Source: Geobacter sp. UBA6151
GTDB taxonomy: Bacteria > Desulfobacterota > Desulfuromonadia > Geobacterales > Pseudopelobacteraceae
DNA: 64,000 bases
Assembly: GCA_002423105.1 (NCBI GenBank)
Contig: DIUT01000033.1
Span: forward strand, 1 to 64,000
Reading direction: 5' to 3'
Below are positions 42,386 to 50,739 of this stretch, one piece after another. Every line of letters begins with the position of its first letter. The stretch's first letter is position 1. The translations under genes were made by a program, and so were the position numbers. A model generated the notes under the pieces. That model was not told the origin of the DNA and searched no databases. It worked only from the letters and a program-made list of their open reading frames with translations.

Positions 42386-44658
42386 TGAACGAGACCATTA
42401 CCATACCCTCCGGGAGATTGGCCTATCTTGAGGAGCGGATCAGGAAGCTGGCCGGTGAAAAATCGGAGATGCAGCTGATCATACACCTGATGAACCGCAT
42501 AAGCGCTCTGCCCGGTCTGGACAATATGATCGACAACATGCTGCAAAGCATTGTGGAGGTTGTGGGTGGTGACAACCTGATTCTGTATTACCGGATTGAT
42601 GATGAGCTGTTGTATGCCGACCTGCTCGGTGTCAGGAAGAGGCTGGAACTGATCGAGGACGGAACGGTGCTCCGGGTGTTTACCAGCGGTGAGCCTGAGG
42701 AGGTTAGAAGTTCGTTCTCTGAAACGCACATGCTGACCAGTGAATTTTCCGCTGCCTTCACCTGGGTATTTCCGCTTACCGTAGGCCAGGAGCGGGTCGG
42801 TGTGTTTAAATTGGTGAACCTGCATATCTCCATGCAGGAGATGTATCCGCAGTTTCCGGCATTTTTCAGGTATGTGGCCCTTGTGCTCAAGAACGAGATA
42901 CAAGGGCACAGCCGTTTGCAGCAGGCGTATGACCGGTTAAGCGACATCAATGCAGAGCTGGAGATGGAAATTGACGAACGGCAGCGGGCCGAACAGTCGC
43001 TGCTTACGGTGCGGGATCAATTGGAGGATACGGTGCGGGAGCGCACTGCCGAGCTGTCAGCCGCCAATGCGCAGTTGCAGCAGGAGCTGGCAGAACGTAA
43101 GCAGGCAGAGCAGGCTCTCCGCAAGAGCGAGACCATGTTGCGTGAAGCACAGCGCGTGGCTCATATCGGCTGTTGGGAACTGGATCTGTGCAGCAATCGA
43201 CTGACCTGGTCCGACGAGGTGTTCCGCATCTTCGAGCTTGACCCGCAGCAGTTCAGCGCGTCATACGAAGCCTTTCTGAACGCCATCCACCCTGAAGATC
43301 GTGAAGCGGTTGACCGTGCCTATTCCGATTCCCTTGTTACCAGAGCAGCCTATTCCATACATCACCGGCTGTTAATGCCCGATGGCCGGATCAAATATGT
43401 CCATGAGGAGTGCGCCTCGGAATTTGACGCTGACGGTGCACCGCTACGCTCGGTGGGCACGGTGCAGGATGTTACGGAGCGCAAACAGGCCGAGAATGAA
43501 GTCCGCCGCCTGAAGAACTACCTTGCCAACATCATCGACTCCATGCCGTCACTGCTGGTTGGTCTGGATAGCGATGGCAGGATCACTCAGTGGAACCGCC
43601 AGGCGGAAACCTCAACCGGCATTGCCATGGCCTTCGCTGTGGGCAGGCGGTTCACCGAACTGGCCCCGGACTTCACCCCCTGGATTGAACAGTTGCGTAG
43701 CGAGATCGAGCAGCGCCGTCCCGCTTCTCTGGAGAAACTGCTGATCGAAAAAGAAGGGGAGCGCCGTTTCTATGATCTGATGCTCTACCCGCTGATTGCC
43801 AACGGCGTTGAGGGGACGGTAGTCAGGATCGAAGATGTCACCGAACGGACACACATCCAGGAGCTGATGATCCAGACCGAGAAGATGATGTCCGTAGGTG
43901 GGCTGGCGGCCGGCATGGCCCACGAGATCAACAATCCCTTAGGTATCATCACCCAGGCAGCCCAGAACATCGAGCGCCGGGTCTTACCTGACTTGCCCGC
44001 CAATCAGGCCGCAGCCGCAGAGGCCGGGGTCAGCCTGGAGCATCTTGGTATCTATTTCGAGCAGCGCCAGATTCACCAGTTCATCGCCAGCATTCGTGAA
44101 GCTGCCGCACGGGCCTCGCGCATCATCACCAATATCCTCCGTTTCAGCCGCCGCACTGAAATGACCGTGCAGTCTGCCCGCCTCCCCGAGATCATGGAGC
44201 AGGCGCTGGAACTTGCAGCCAATGACTACGATCTGAAAAAGAAATATGACTTTCGCAGCATAGTAATCATCCGTGACTATCAGCCTGACATGCCTGAACT
44301 GCCGGTGGCGCCTACGGAAATTGAGCAGGTGCTGCTGAACCTGCTGAAGAATGCAGCCCAGGCCATGATAACCAATCCGGCGGAACGCAAACCGTGCATA
44401 ACCCTGCGCATCAGCAAGCAGGAACGCTATGCCATGATTAAGGTTGAGGACAACGGTCCCGGCATGACTGAAGAGATCCGACGCCGGGTGTTCGAGCCGT
44501 TCTTCACCACTAAGGAGCCGGGCATCGGTACCGGTCTGGGACTTTCCGTTTCCTATATGATCGTCACCCAGAACCACAAGGGGATGATGGAAGTTTCATC
44601 GGCACCCGGCAGTGGAGCGCGCTTTACGGTCAAGTTGCCGCTGAACTGTGAGAGTTGA
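42385..44658 (+). CDS. Sensor kinase 1: GAF-PAS-PAS-HisKA-HATPase (soluble)
   Basis: A 757-residue kinase without membrane helices. In order: a GAF-like domain (~25-180), a coiled coil (~185-255), a PAS domain (~260-365), then from residue 376 the shared module: PAS (NIIDSMPSLLVGLD), HisKA (AAGMAHEINNPLGIITQ), a ~40-residue insert, and an intact HATPase (LLNLLKNAAQAM, VEDNGPGM, GIGTGLGLSVSYM). Four further kinases in this run carry nearly the same module. The ATG overlaps the DUF1638 stop by one base. Confidence 0.93.
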   Translation: MNETITIPSGRLAYLEERIRKLAGEKSEMQLIIHLMNRISALPGLDNMIDNMLQSIVEVVGGDNLILYYRIDDELLYADLLGVRKRLELIEDGTVLRVFTSGEPEEVRSSFSETHMLTSEFSAAFTWVFPLTVGQERVGVFKLVNLHISMQEMYPQFPAFFRYVALVLKNEIQGHSRLQQAYDRLSDINAELEMEIDERQRAEQSLLTVRDQLEDTVRERTAELSAANAQLQQELAERKQAEQALRKSETMLREAQRVAHIGCWELDLCSNRLTWSDEVFRIFELDPQQFSASYEAFLNAIHPEDREAVDRAYSDSLVTRAAYSIHHRLLMPDGRIKYVHEECASEFDADGAPLRSVGTVQDVTERKQAENEVRRLKNYLANIIDSMPSLLVGLDSDGRITQWNRQAETSTGIAMAFAVGRRFTELAPDFTPWIEQLRSEIEQRRPASLEKLLIEKEGERRFYDLMLYPLIANGVEGTVVRIEDVTERTHIQELMIQTEKMMSVGGLAAGMAHEINNPLGIITQAAQNIERRVLPDLPANQAAAAEAGVSLEHLGIYFEQRQIHQFIASIREAAARASRIITNILRFSRRTEMTVQSARLPEIMEQALELAANDYDLKKKYDFRSIVIIRDYQPDMPELPVAPTEIEQVLLNLLKNAAQAMITNPAERKPCITLRISKQERYAMIKVEDNGPGMTEEIRRRVFEPFFTTKEPGIGTGLGLSVSYMIVTQNHKGMMEVSSAPGSGARFTVKLPLNCES
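43510..44640 (+). repeat. Shared kinase module, copy 1 of 5
   Basis: About 1.13 kb coding the PAS-HisKA-HATPase module, strongly alike at DNA level to 45817-46950, 48715-49850, 51895-53030 and 55639-56772. The input domains in front of it are unrelated between genes, so module and input have been shuffled. Confidence 0.85.
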
Positions 44659-44682
44659 GTTATAGGCATTAAGGAGAGCGAT

Positions 44683-46989
44683 ATGGCAAGCGGATCTGAC
44701 GCAGACTTTCATGACCTGATCGGCGCAATAGAAAAAATCGGTGTGCACGACCATCTCTGTCTGATTTATGAGTCCCGGGAAGAACAGTTCTCAACGGTAA
44801 TTCCCTTTATGAAGATCGGCCTTGAGCGTGGTGAACGGTGTGTGTACATCGTTGACGACAATACTGCGGAGATGGTCATTGACAGGATGAAAGGTGCCAA
44901 TATTGATGTAGAGAACGCGCTCAAATCCGGGCAGCTGACTATTGCCAACAAGCAAGACGCATATCTGAAACAAGGATATTTTGACCCGGACTGGATGATC
45001 GATTTTCTTGAAAAAGCTGCGAACGAGGCAAAGTCCGCCGGTTTTTCCGCGCTGCGGGTCACCGGTGAGATGACCTGGATGCTGGGAGGAGATCCCGGCA
45101 CGGAACGCCTGATGGAATATGAGGCGAAACTCAACTATTTTTTACCCAAAAACGACGCTCTCGCCATTTGTCAGTATAACCGTAACTCTTTCCCGCCGGA
45201 GATTATCAAAGACGTTATAGCCACACACCCTACCGTCATTTTCGGGGGTATGGTGTGCAGTAACTTCTATTACGTCCCGCCGGACGAATTTCTGGTGGAG
45301 GAACGGCTCTCCACAGAGATTGACCGGCTCCTCAACAATATTATCAACAGGAAAAAGGTGGAGGATGAACTCCGGCGCTACCGGGAGCAGCTTGAAGAGT
45401 TGGTCAGGGGGCGGACAGCTGAACTGAGCCTTATGAACGAACGCTTCTCCCTCGCCACCAGCGCCGCCCGTCTGGGGGTGTGGGACTGGGACATACAGAA
45501 GAACGAACTGCTCTGGGACGACATGATGTACGCCCTGTACGGCATCAAAAGGGAAGACTTTGCCGGTGCCTATGAAGCCTGGCTGCAAGGGATACATCCT
45601 GATGATCGCGCCTTCAGCGATGAAACATCAAGACGTGCCCGAAGCGGAGAACAGAAATACGATACCGAATTCCGGGTGGTCTGGCCGGATGGCTCGGTCC
45701 ATTACCTCAAGGCGTATGGGCAGATTGTCAACGATGCGAACGGTATTCCATTGCGCATGACCGGCATCAATTTTGATATCACTGAACACAAACGGGCCGA
45801 GGATGAAGTCAGCCATCTCAAGAACTATCTGGCCAACATCATAGACTCCATGCCGTCCCTGCTGGTGGGGATGGACCAGGATGGAGTAGTTACCCAATGG
45901 AACGTCCAGGCAGAGGCTGCGACCGGCATCCCGGCGGTGGAGGCAATCCGCAAGCCGATCGGCCAGCTGCTGCCCGACCACAGCCCCTGGATCGAGGCAA
46001 TGCGCGCTGAGATCAGTCATGACCATCCGGTCAGCCGGGAAAAGGTCTCGCTGGAACGCCTGGGCGAGCGGCGTTTCTACGATCTGATGCTCTACCCGCT
46101 GGTCACCAATGGCATGGAGGGAACGGTGTTAAGGATTGAGGACGTGACCGAACGTACCCGCATCCAGGAGTTGATGATCCAGACGGAAAAGATGATGTCG
46201 GTGGGGGGGCTGGCAGCCGGCATGGCGCACGAGATTAACAACCCGCTCGCCATCATCACTCAGGCGGCCCAGAACATTGAGCGCCGGGTTTCAGCGGTTC
46301 ACTCTGCCAACCAAGAGGTTGCCAAAGAGGCCGGTATGAGCCTGGACGCCCTGACAGCATATTTCGAGCAGCGCCAGATCCCGCAATTTATCGCAAGTAT
46401 CCGTGAGGCGGCAGACCGGGCGTCCAGGATAATCGCCAACATGATTCGCTTCAGCAGTCGGACCGAAACCTCCATTGCGCCGGCATCACTGCCGAACGTC
46501 ATGGAGCAGGCATTGGAACTGGCAGCCAATGATTACGATCTGAAAAAGAAATATGACTTCCGCAGTATAGAAATTATCCGTGACTATCAGCCTGGTCTGC
46601 CGGAAGTGCCGGTTGTTGCAACGGAGATAGAACAAGTGTTGCTGAACCTGTTGAAGAACGCGGCCCAGGCCATGATCAGCAACCCGACAGAACGCAAACC
46701 GTGCATAACGCTGCGCATTCGGCGAAAAGAGCGCTATGCCGTGATTGAAGTTGAAGACAACGGCCCCGGCATGACGGACAATATCCGCCGCCGGGTGTTC
46801 GAGCCGTTTTTCACCACCAAGGAGCCAGGCATCGGCACCGGGCTGGGGCTTTCTGTTTCCTATATGATTGTGACGCAAAATCATAAAGGCTTGATGGAAG
46901 TGGCTTCCACACCGGGCAGCGGGGCGCGGTTTACGGTAAGGCTGCCGCTGGATAACGGACAATCGGCAGGGGGAGGCAGCAATGGCTGA
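44683..46989 (+). CDS. Sensor kinase 2: MEDS-PAS-PAS-HisKA-HATPase
   Basis: A 768-residue soluble kinase. Residues ~12-195 form a MEDS domain (HDHLCLIYESREEQF, ERGERCVYIVDD, then LRVTGEMTWMLGG), the sensory domain first described in DcmR of dichloromethane-using methylotrophs and in methanogen regulators. A coiled coil and PAS follow, then the shared module from residue 379. AAGGAG precedes the ATG, 24 bases after kinase 1. The MEDS domain supports a link to C1 or methyl metabolism. Confidence 0.92.
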   Translation: MASGSDADFHDLIGAIEKIGVHDHLCLIYESREEQFSTVIPFMKIGLERGERCVYIVDDNTAEMVIDRMKGANIDVENALKSGQLTIANKQDAYLKQGYFDPDWMIDFLEKAANEAKSAGFSALRVTGEMTWMLGGDPGTERLMEYEAKLNYFLPKNDALAICQYNRNSFPPEIIKDVIATHPTVIFGGMVCSNFYYVPPDEFLVEERLSTEIDRLLNNIINRKKVEDELRRYREQLEELVRGRTAELSLMNERFSLATSAARLGVWDWDIQKNELLWDDMMYALYGIKREDFAGAYEAWLQGIHPDDRAFSDETSRRARSGEQKYDTEFRVVWPDGSVHYLKAYGQIVNDANGIPLRMTGINFDITEHKRAEDEVSHLKNYLANIIDSMPSLLVGMDQDGVVTQWNVQAEAATGIPAVEAIRKPIGQLLPDHSPWIEAMRAEISHDHPVSREKVSLERLGERRFYDLMLYPLVTNGMEGTVLRIEDVTERTRIQELMIQTEKMMSVGGLAAGMAHEINNPLAIITQAAQNIERRVSAVHSANQEVAKEAGMSLDALTAYFEQRQIPQFIASIREAADRASRIIANMIRFSSRTETSIAPASLPNVMEQALELAANDYDLKKKYDFRSIEIIRDYQPGLPEVPVVATEIEQVLLNLLKNAAQAMISNPTERKPCITLRIRRKERYAVIEVEDNGPGMTDNIRRRVFEPFFTTKEPGIGTGLGLSVSYMIVTQNHKGLMEVASTPGSGARFTVRLPLDNGQSAGGGSNG
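45817..46950 (+). repeat. Shared kinase module, copy 2 of 5
   Basis: Second copy of the ~1.13 kb PAS-HisKA-HATPase coding module, in the MEDS kinase. It keeps all catalytic boxes; the largest differences from copy 1 are in the PAS-to-HisKA stretch and the insert after the His helix. Confidence 0.85.
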
Positions 46990-47920
46990 TACTCCAAAAA
47001 TAGCTGCGAGAATCCACCGCTGCCTGCCACTTGTTGTGCTGGCAATCATTGTGCTGTGTATCGGCTGCACCCGTGAGCCGGAGAGCACAGGGCCGAGCTA
47101 CAGCTCAAAACCGAGGGACGCCGAACAGGCGGTCTATACTCTTGCCGTGCATGCGCTGCACAACCCGGCCAAGCTTACCCAGGCCTATCAGCCGCTGATC
47201 GATTACCTGAACCGTCATATCAAAGGGGCGTCATTGGCCCTGGAAGCATCGCGGGATTACGCCACCTTTGAGGAAAAGTACCGCGCCCGTAAACCGGAAT
47301 TTTTGCTGCCCAACCCCTGGCAGACCCTGCAAGCGATGAAACATGGCTACCATGTCATTGCCATGGCCGGAGAGCCAAAGGATTTCCGGGGGATCTTTGT
47401 GGTACGCAAAGATAGCGGCATCAAGGTCCCTGCTGATCTGAAAGGAAAGGCGGTCAGCTACCCTTCGCACACCGCTCTGGCAGCCTGTATCATGCCCCAG
47501 TACTTTCTGCATACCAATGGTGTCAATGTTATGGTTGATATTGAAAACCGCTATGTCGGCTCCCAGGAATCATCCATCATGAACGCCTATCTGGGCAAGA
47601 CAGCGGCAGGGGTCACCTGGCCCACCCCTTGGCGTGCTTTCCAGAAGACGCATCCGCAAAAGGCGGCAGAGCTGAAAATCGTCTGGGAGACGGAATCGCT
47701 GCTGAATAACTCGGTCATGGCGCGAGACGATATTCCGGCTGCGCTGCTGGAGCAGGTCCGCAGGCTGTTGCTTAAACTTGAGGAGACTGAGGAAGGCCGC
47801 ACCATCCTGGCAGGCATGGAGACCGCCCGCTTTCTCCCGGCAACCGACAAGGAGTACGATCTGGCGCGTGCTTACATTGCCCGCTTTGAGCGGGAGGTGA
47901 GGCCGGTGGAAAAACGATGA
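46982..47920 (+). CDS. PhnD-type periplasmic binding lipoprotein 1
   Basis: A 312-residue protein with a lipobox (LAIIVLCIGC, Cys24) and the phosphate/phosphite/phosphonate-binding (PhnD) fold: YTLAVHALHNPAKL at the start of the domain, later ADLKGKAVSYPSHTALAAC. Start overlaps kinase 2 by 8 bases and the stop overlaps kinase 3 by 4. No ABC permease or ATPase is near, so it most likely delivers ligand to the membrane kinase 3. The ligand is unknown; phosphonate is only a family name. Confidence 0.87.
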   Translation: MADTPKIAARIHRCLPLVVLAIIVLCIGCTREPESTGPSYSSKPRDAEQAVYTLAVHALHNPAKLTQAYQPLIDYLNRHIKGASLALEASRDYATFEEKYRARKPEFLLPNPWQTLQAMKHGYHVIAMAGEPKDFRGIFVVRKDSGIKVPADLKGKAVSYPSHTALAACIMPQYFLHTNGVNVMVDIENRYVGSQESSIMNAYLGKTAAGVTWPTPWRAFQKTHPQKAAELKIVWETESLLNNSVMARDDIPAALLEQVRRLLLKLEETEEGRTILAGMETARFLPATDKEYDLARAYIARFEREVRPVEKR

Positions 47921-49854
47921 GACTCAATGCTATCTATCATTTTCTGTTCGGCACACTTCGGGGCCGCCTGATTGTCGGCGTGGCGCTGGTGCATGCCGTG
48001 ATGATGGCGCTTTTCATTGCCGACCTGACCGCCCGTCAACGTGCGATGCTGATTGATTACCAGACCGAGCACTCAACAGCGCTTTCCTACACTTTGGCCA
48101 CCTCCGCCGCAGGCTGGATTGCGGCAGACGACATTGCTGGTATGCAGGAGCTGGTGGATATACAGAGCCGCTATCCTGAGCTGGTTTTTGCCATGATCAC
48201 CGATGCCCAGGGGCGGATTCTGGCCCACAACGATCATACCAGACTTGGGCAGTATCTGCAGGATCTCCCCCGCGAACCACGGCAAATGATCTTTTCCAGG
48301 ACTGCCGAACTGGTGGATGTGGCGACTCCGGCCATAATAGAGGGGCAGCACGTTGGCTGGACCAGGGTAGGCATAGGTCAAAAGACTGTTGCCGGAAAAC
48401 TTGCCGGGATAACCAGAAGCGGCATGCTCTACGCACTGGCGGCAATTGTGGTCGGCTCCGTCATTGCCTGGTTTATGGGATGCCGCATTACCAAACGTCT
48501 CTACGCTGTTCAGGAAACCATCAACAGGGTGCGCGGCGGAGACTGTTCGGCCCGTTCATCAATCACCGGCAGCGACGAGGCAGCCCTGCTGGCGGATGAG
48601 TTCAACTCCATGCTGAATATTCTGGAAGAACGGGACGCGGAACTGCAAGCCGCCAACAGCCAATTGACCCATGAACTGCTGGAGCGCAAACATGCTGAGG
48701 ATGAAATCCGTCATCTGAAAAACTACCTTGCCAACATCATTGACTCCATGCCATCGCTGCTGGTGGGAATAGACCGAGATGAGCAGGTCACCCAGTGGAA
48801 CCGCCATGCTGAAATCCTCACAGGAATACCTGCCGCAGAAGCTATTGGCAAACCCATTGCAACGCTGCTGCCAGACTACAAAAACTGGATTGCAGCCATG
48901 CGGGAAGAAATACGGCAGCGCCGTCCTGCCTCCCTGGAGAAACTGCTGATCGAGAAAGAGGGGAAACGGTATTTCTACGATCTCATGCTGTACCCGCTGG
49001 TTGCCAATGGCGTCGAAGGGTCAGTGCTCCGGATCGAGGATGTCACCGAGCGGACCCGCATCCAGGAGTTGATGATCCAGACCGAAAAAATGATGTCCGT
49101 AGGTGGGCTGGCAGCAGGCATGGCCCACGAGATCAACAACCCGCTGGGCATTATCACCCAGGCGGCCCAGAACATCGAACGCCGGATTTCGCCGGAACTG
49201 TCCGCCAATCAGCAGGCGGCCGCAGAGTCAGGCGTCAATCTGGATGGTCTTGCCGCCTACTTCGAGTGCCGCCAGATCCCGGAGTTCATTGCCAGCATCC
49301 GCGAGGCGGCCGCCCGTGCATCTAAAATTATTGCCAGCATTCTCCGTTTCAGCCGCAAGGCCGAAACAGCCATGCTGCCTGCCTCTCTGGCTGATATCAC
49401 GGAACAGGCCCTGGAGCTGGCAGCCAATGACTACGATCTGAAAAAGAAGTATGACTTCCGCAGCATAGAAATTATCCGTGATTATCAGCCTGATATGCCT
49501 GAAGTGCCGGTGGTGGCTACGGAGATCGAGCAGGTGCTGCTGAACCTGCTAAAGAATGCGGCCCAGGCAATGAACGCCAATCCGGCGGAATGCAAACCAT
49601 GCATAATGCTGCGAATCAGGCGAAAAGACCGGTATGCGGTGATTGAGGTGGAGGATAATGGCCTTGGTATGACGGAAGAGGTCAGGCACCGGGTGTTCGA
49701 GCCGTTTTTCACCACCAAGGAGCCAGGTATCGGCACCGGGCTGGGACTTTCCGTTTCCTATATGATTGTCACCCAGAACCACAAGGGACTGATGGATGTG
49801 GCCTCTCAGCCGGGCAACGGGGCGCGCTTTACGGTCAGGTTGCCGCTTTCTTAA
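47917..49854 (+). CDS. Sensor kinase 3: membrane sensor-HAMP-PAS-HisKA-HATPase
   Basis: A 645-residue kinase. TM1 ~17-38 and TM2 ~168-188 enclose a ~130-residue periplasmic sensor domain; a HAMP follows (ITKRLYAVQETINRVRGGD), then the shared module from residue 267 with intact His, N, G1 and G2 boxes. It is coupled by ATGA overlap to binding lipoprotein 1, the arrangement expected when a binding protein docks on the sensor's periplasmic face. Confidence 0.92.
   Translation: MRLNAIYHFLFGTLRGRLIVGVALVHAVMMALFIADLTARQRAMLIDYQTEHSTALSYTLATSAAGWIAADDIAGMQELVDIQSRYPELVFAMITDAQGRILAHNDHTRLGQYLQDLPREPRQMIFSRTAELVDVATPAIIEGQHVGWTRVGIGQKTVAGKLAGITRSGMLYALAAIVVGSVIAWFMGCRITKRLYAVQETINRVRGGDCSARSSITGSDEAALLADEFNSMLNILEERDAELQAANSQLTHELLERKHAEDEIRHLKNYLANIIDSMPSLLVGIDRDEQVTQWNRHAEILTGIPAAEAIGKPIATLLPDYKNWIAAMREEIRQRRPASLEKLLIEKEGKRYFYDLMLYPLVANGVEGSVLRIEDVTERTRIQELMIQTEKMMSVGGLAAGMAHEINNPLGIITQAAQNIERRISPELSANQQAAAESGVNLDGLAAYFECRQIPEFIASIREAAARASKIIASILRFSRKAETAMLPASLADITEQALELAANDYDLKKKYDFRSIEIIRDYQPDMPEVPVVATEIEQVLLNLLKNAAQAMNANPAECKPCIMLRIRRKDRYAVIEVEDNGLGMTEEVRHRVFEPFFTTKEPGIGTGLGLSVSYMIVTQNHKGLMDVASQPGNGARFTVRLPLS
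48715..49850 (+). repeat. Shared kinase module, copy 3 of 5
   Basis: Third copy of the ~1.13 kb module. In protein it differs from copies 4 and 5 mainly in the post-His insert (ISPELSANQQAAAESGVN) and in the linker between the two catalytic domains. Confidence 0.85.
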
Positions 49855-49880
49855 TTATTTTGTTCAGGGAGAAACTCACT

Positions 49881-50738
49881 ATGATAGGCGTCGACACAAG
49901 ATACTTAAAATATTCAACCTGCTTCCTCTTATTGGCAGTTCTTGTTTTATGCTGGGCTCCACCAGTATCGGCTAAGCAGGCGCCCTATACCATCGCTGTC
50001 ATACCATCGGCCCCGCCGGTCAGCCTGCATACGCAATGGGCGCCTATTCTGGAACAATTGACCAGGGAAACCGGTCTTCAATTCCGGGTGAAACTGTTTG
50101 AAAGGATGGCTGACTTCGAGCGGGAAATCGGGGATGGAACCTCTGATTTTATCTTCGCCTCTCCGATCCAGATGGTGGTGGCCCGTCAAATGCATCAATA
50201 CGTGCCGTTGGTGCGCGGCGGCAAGCCTGTTTCCATAGGGCTGTTCGTGCGCAAGGACTCACCGGTAGCCTCAGTTGAAGATCTTTCCGGAAAAACCATC
50301 GCATTTGTCGGCAACAAAAACCTTTGCAGTGTCTTTGTCATGCACCTGCTGGCCAATCAGAAAGCGCCGCTTTCCTTTTCAAGGGAATATGCCGGTTCAA
50401 CCAGAAATGTGATCAAGAACGTTATCCTTGGCAAGTCGGATGCCGGAGCGGTGTTTATCCCGGAACTGGAGCGTGAACTGGAAGAAAACAGAGAACAGCT
50501 CCGTTCAGTCATAGTTACACAGAAAGTTGCCCCGCACCCATTAAGCGCTCACCCGCGTGTGCCCCGGGAACTGCGGGAGCAGATCAAGAAAGCGGTATTG
50601 AAGATAGCCTCCACAAAGGAGGGAGCTGAACAGTTCAAGACGATCAGGATGACGGCTCCCGTTGTTGCGGATTACGAAAGAGATTACAAACCGCTGGAAG
50701 TTATGGATGTCAAAAGACTTACCGACTGGGGAAAGTGA
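49881..50738 (+). CDS. PhnD-type periplasmic binding protein 2
   Basis: About 285 residues from the ATG at 49881, after AGGGAG. A signal peptide (FLLLAVLVLCWAPPVSAKQA) and no lipobox; then a PhnD-like domain (YTIAVIPSAPPVSLHTQW, SDFIFASPIQMVVAR, VEDLSGKTIAFVG). It is only distantly related to binding protein 1, so the ligands probably differ. One base separates it from kinase 4. Confidence 0.87.
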   Translation: MIGVDTRYLKYSTCFLLLAVLVLCWAPPVSAKQAPYTIAVIPSAPPVSLHTQWAPILEQLTRETGLQFRVKLFERMADFEREIGDGTSDFIFASPIQMVVARQMHQYVPLVRGGKPVSIGLFVRKDSPVASVEDLSGKTIAFVGNKNLCSVFVMHLLANQKAPLSFSREYAGSTRNVIKNVILGKSDAGAVFIPELERELEENREQLRSVIVTQKVAPHPLSAHPRVPRELREQIKKAVLKIASTKEGAEQFKTIRMTAPVVADYERDYKPLEVMDVKRLTDWGK

Positions 50739-50739
50739 C

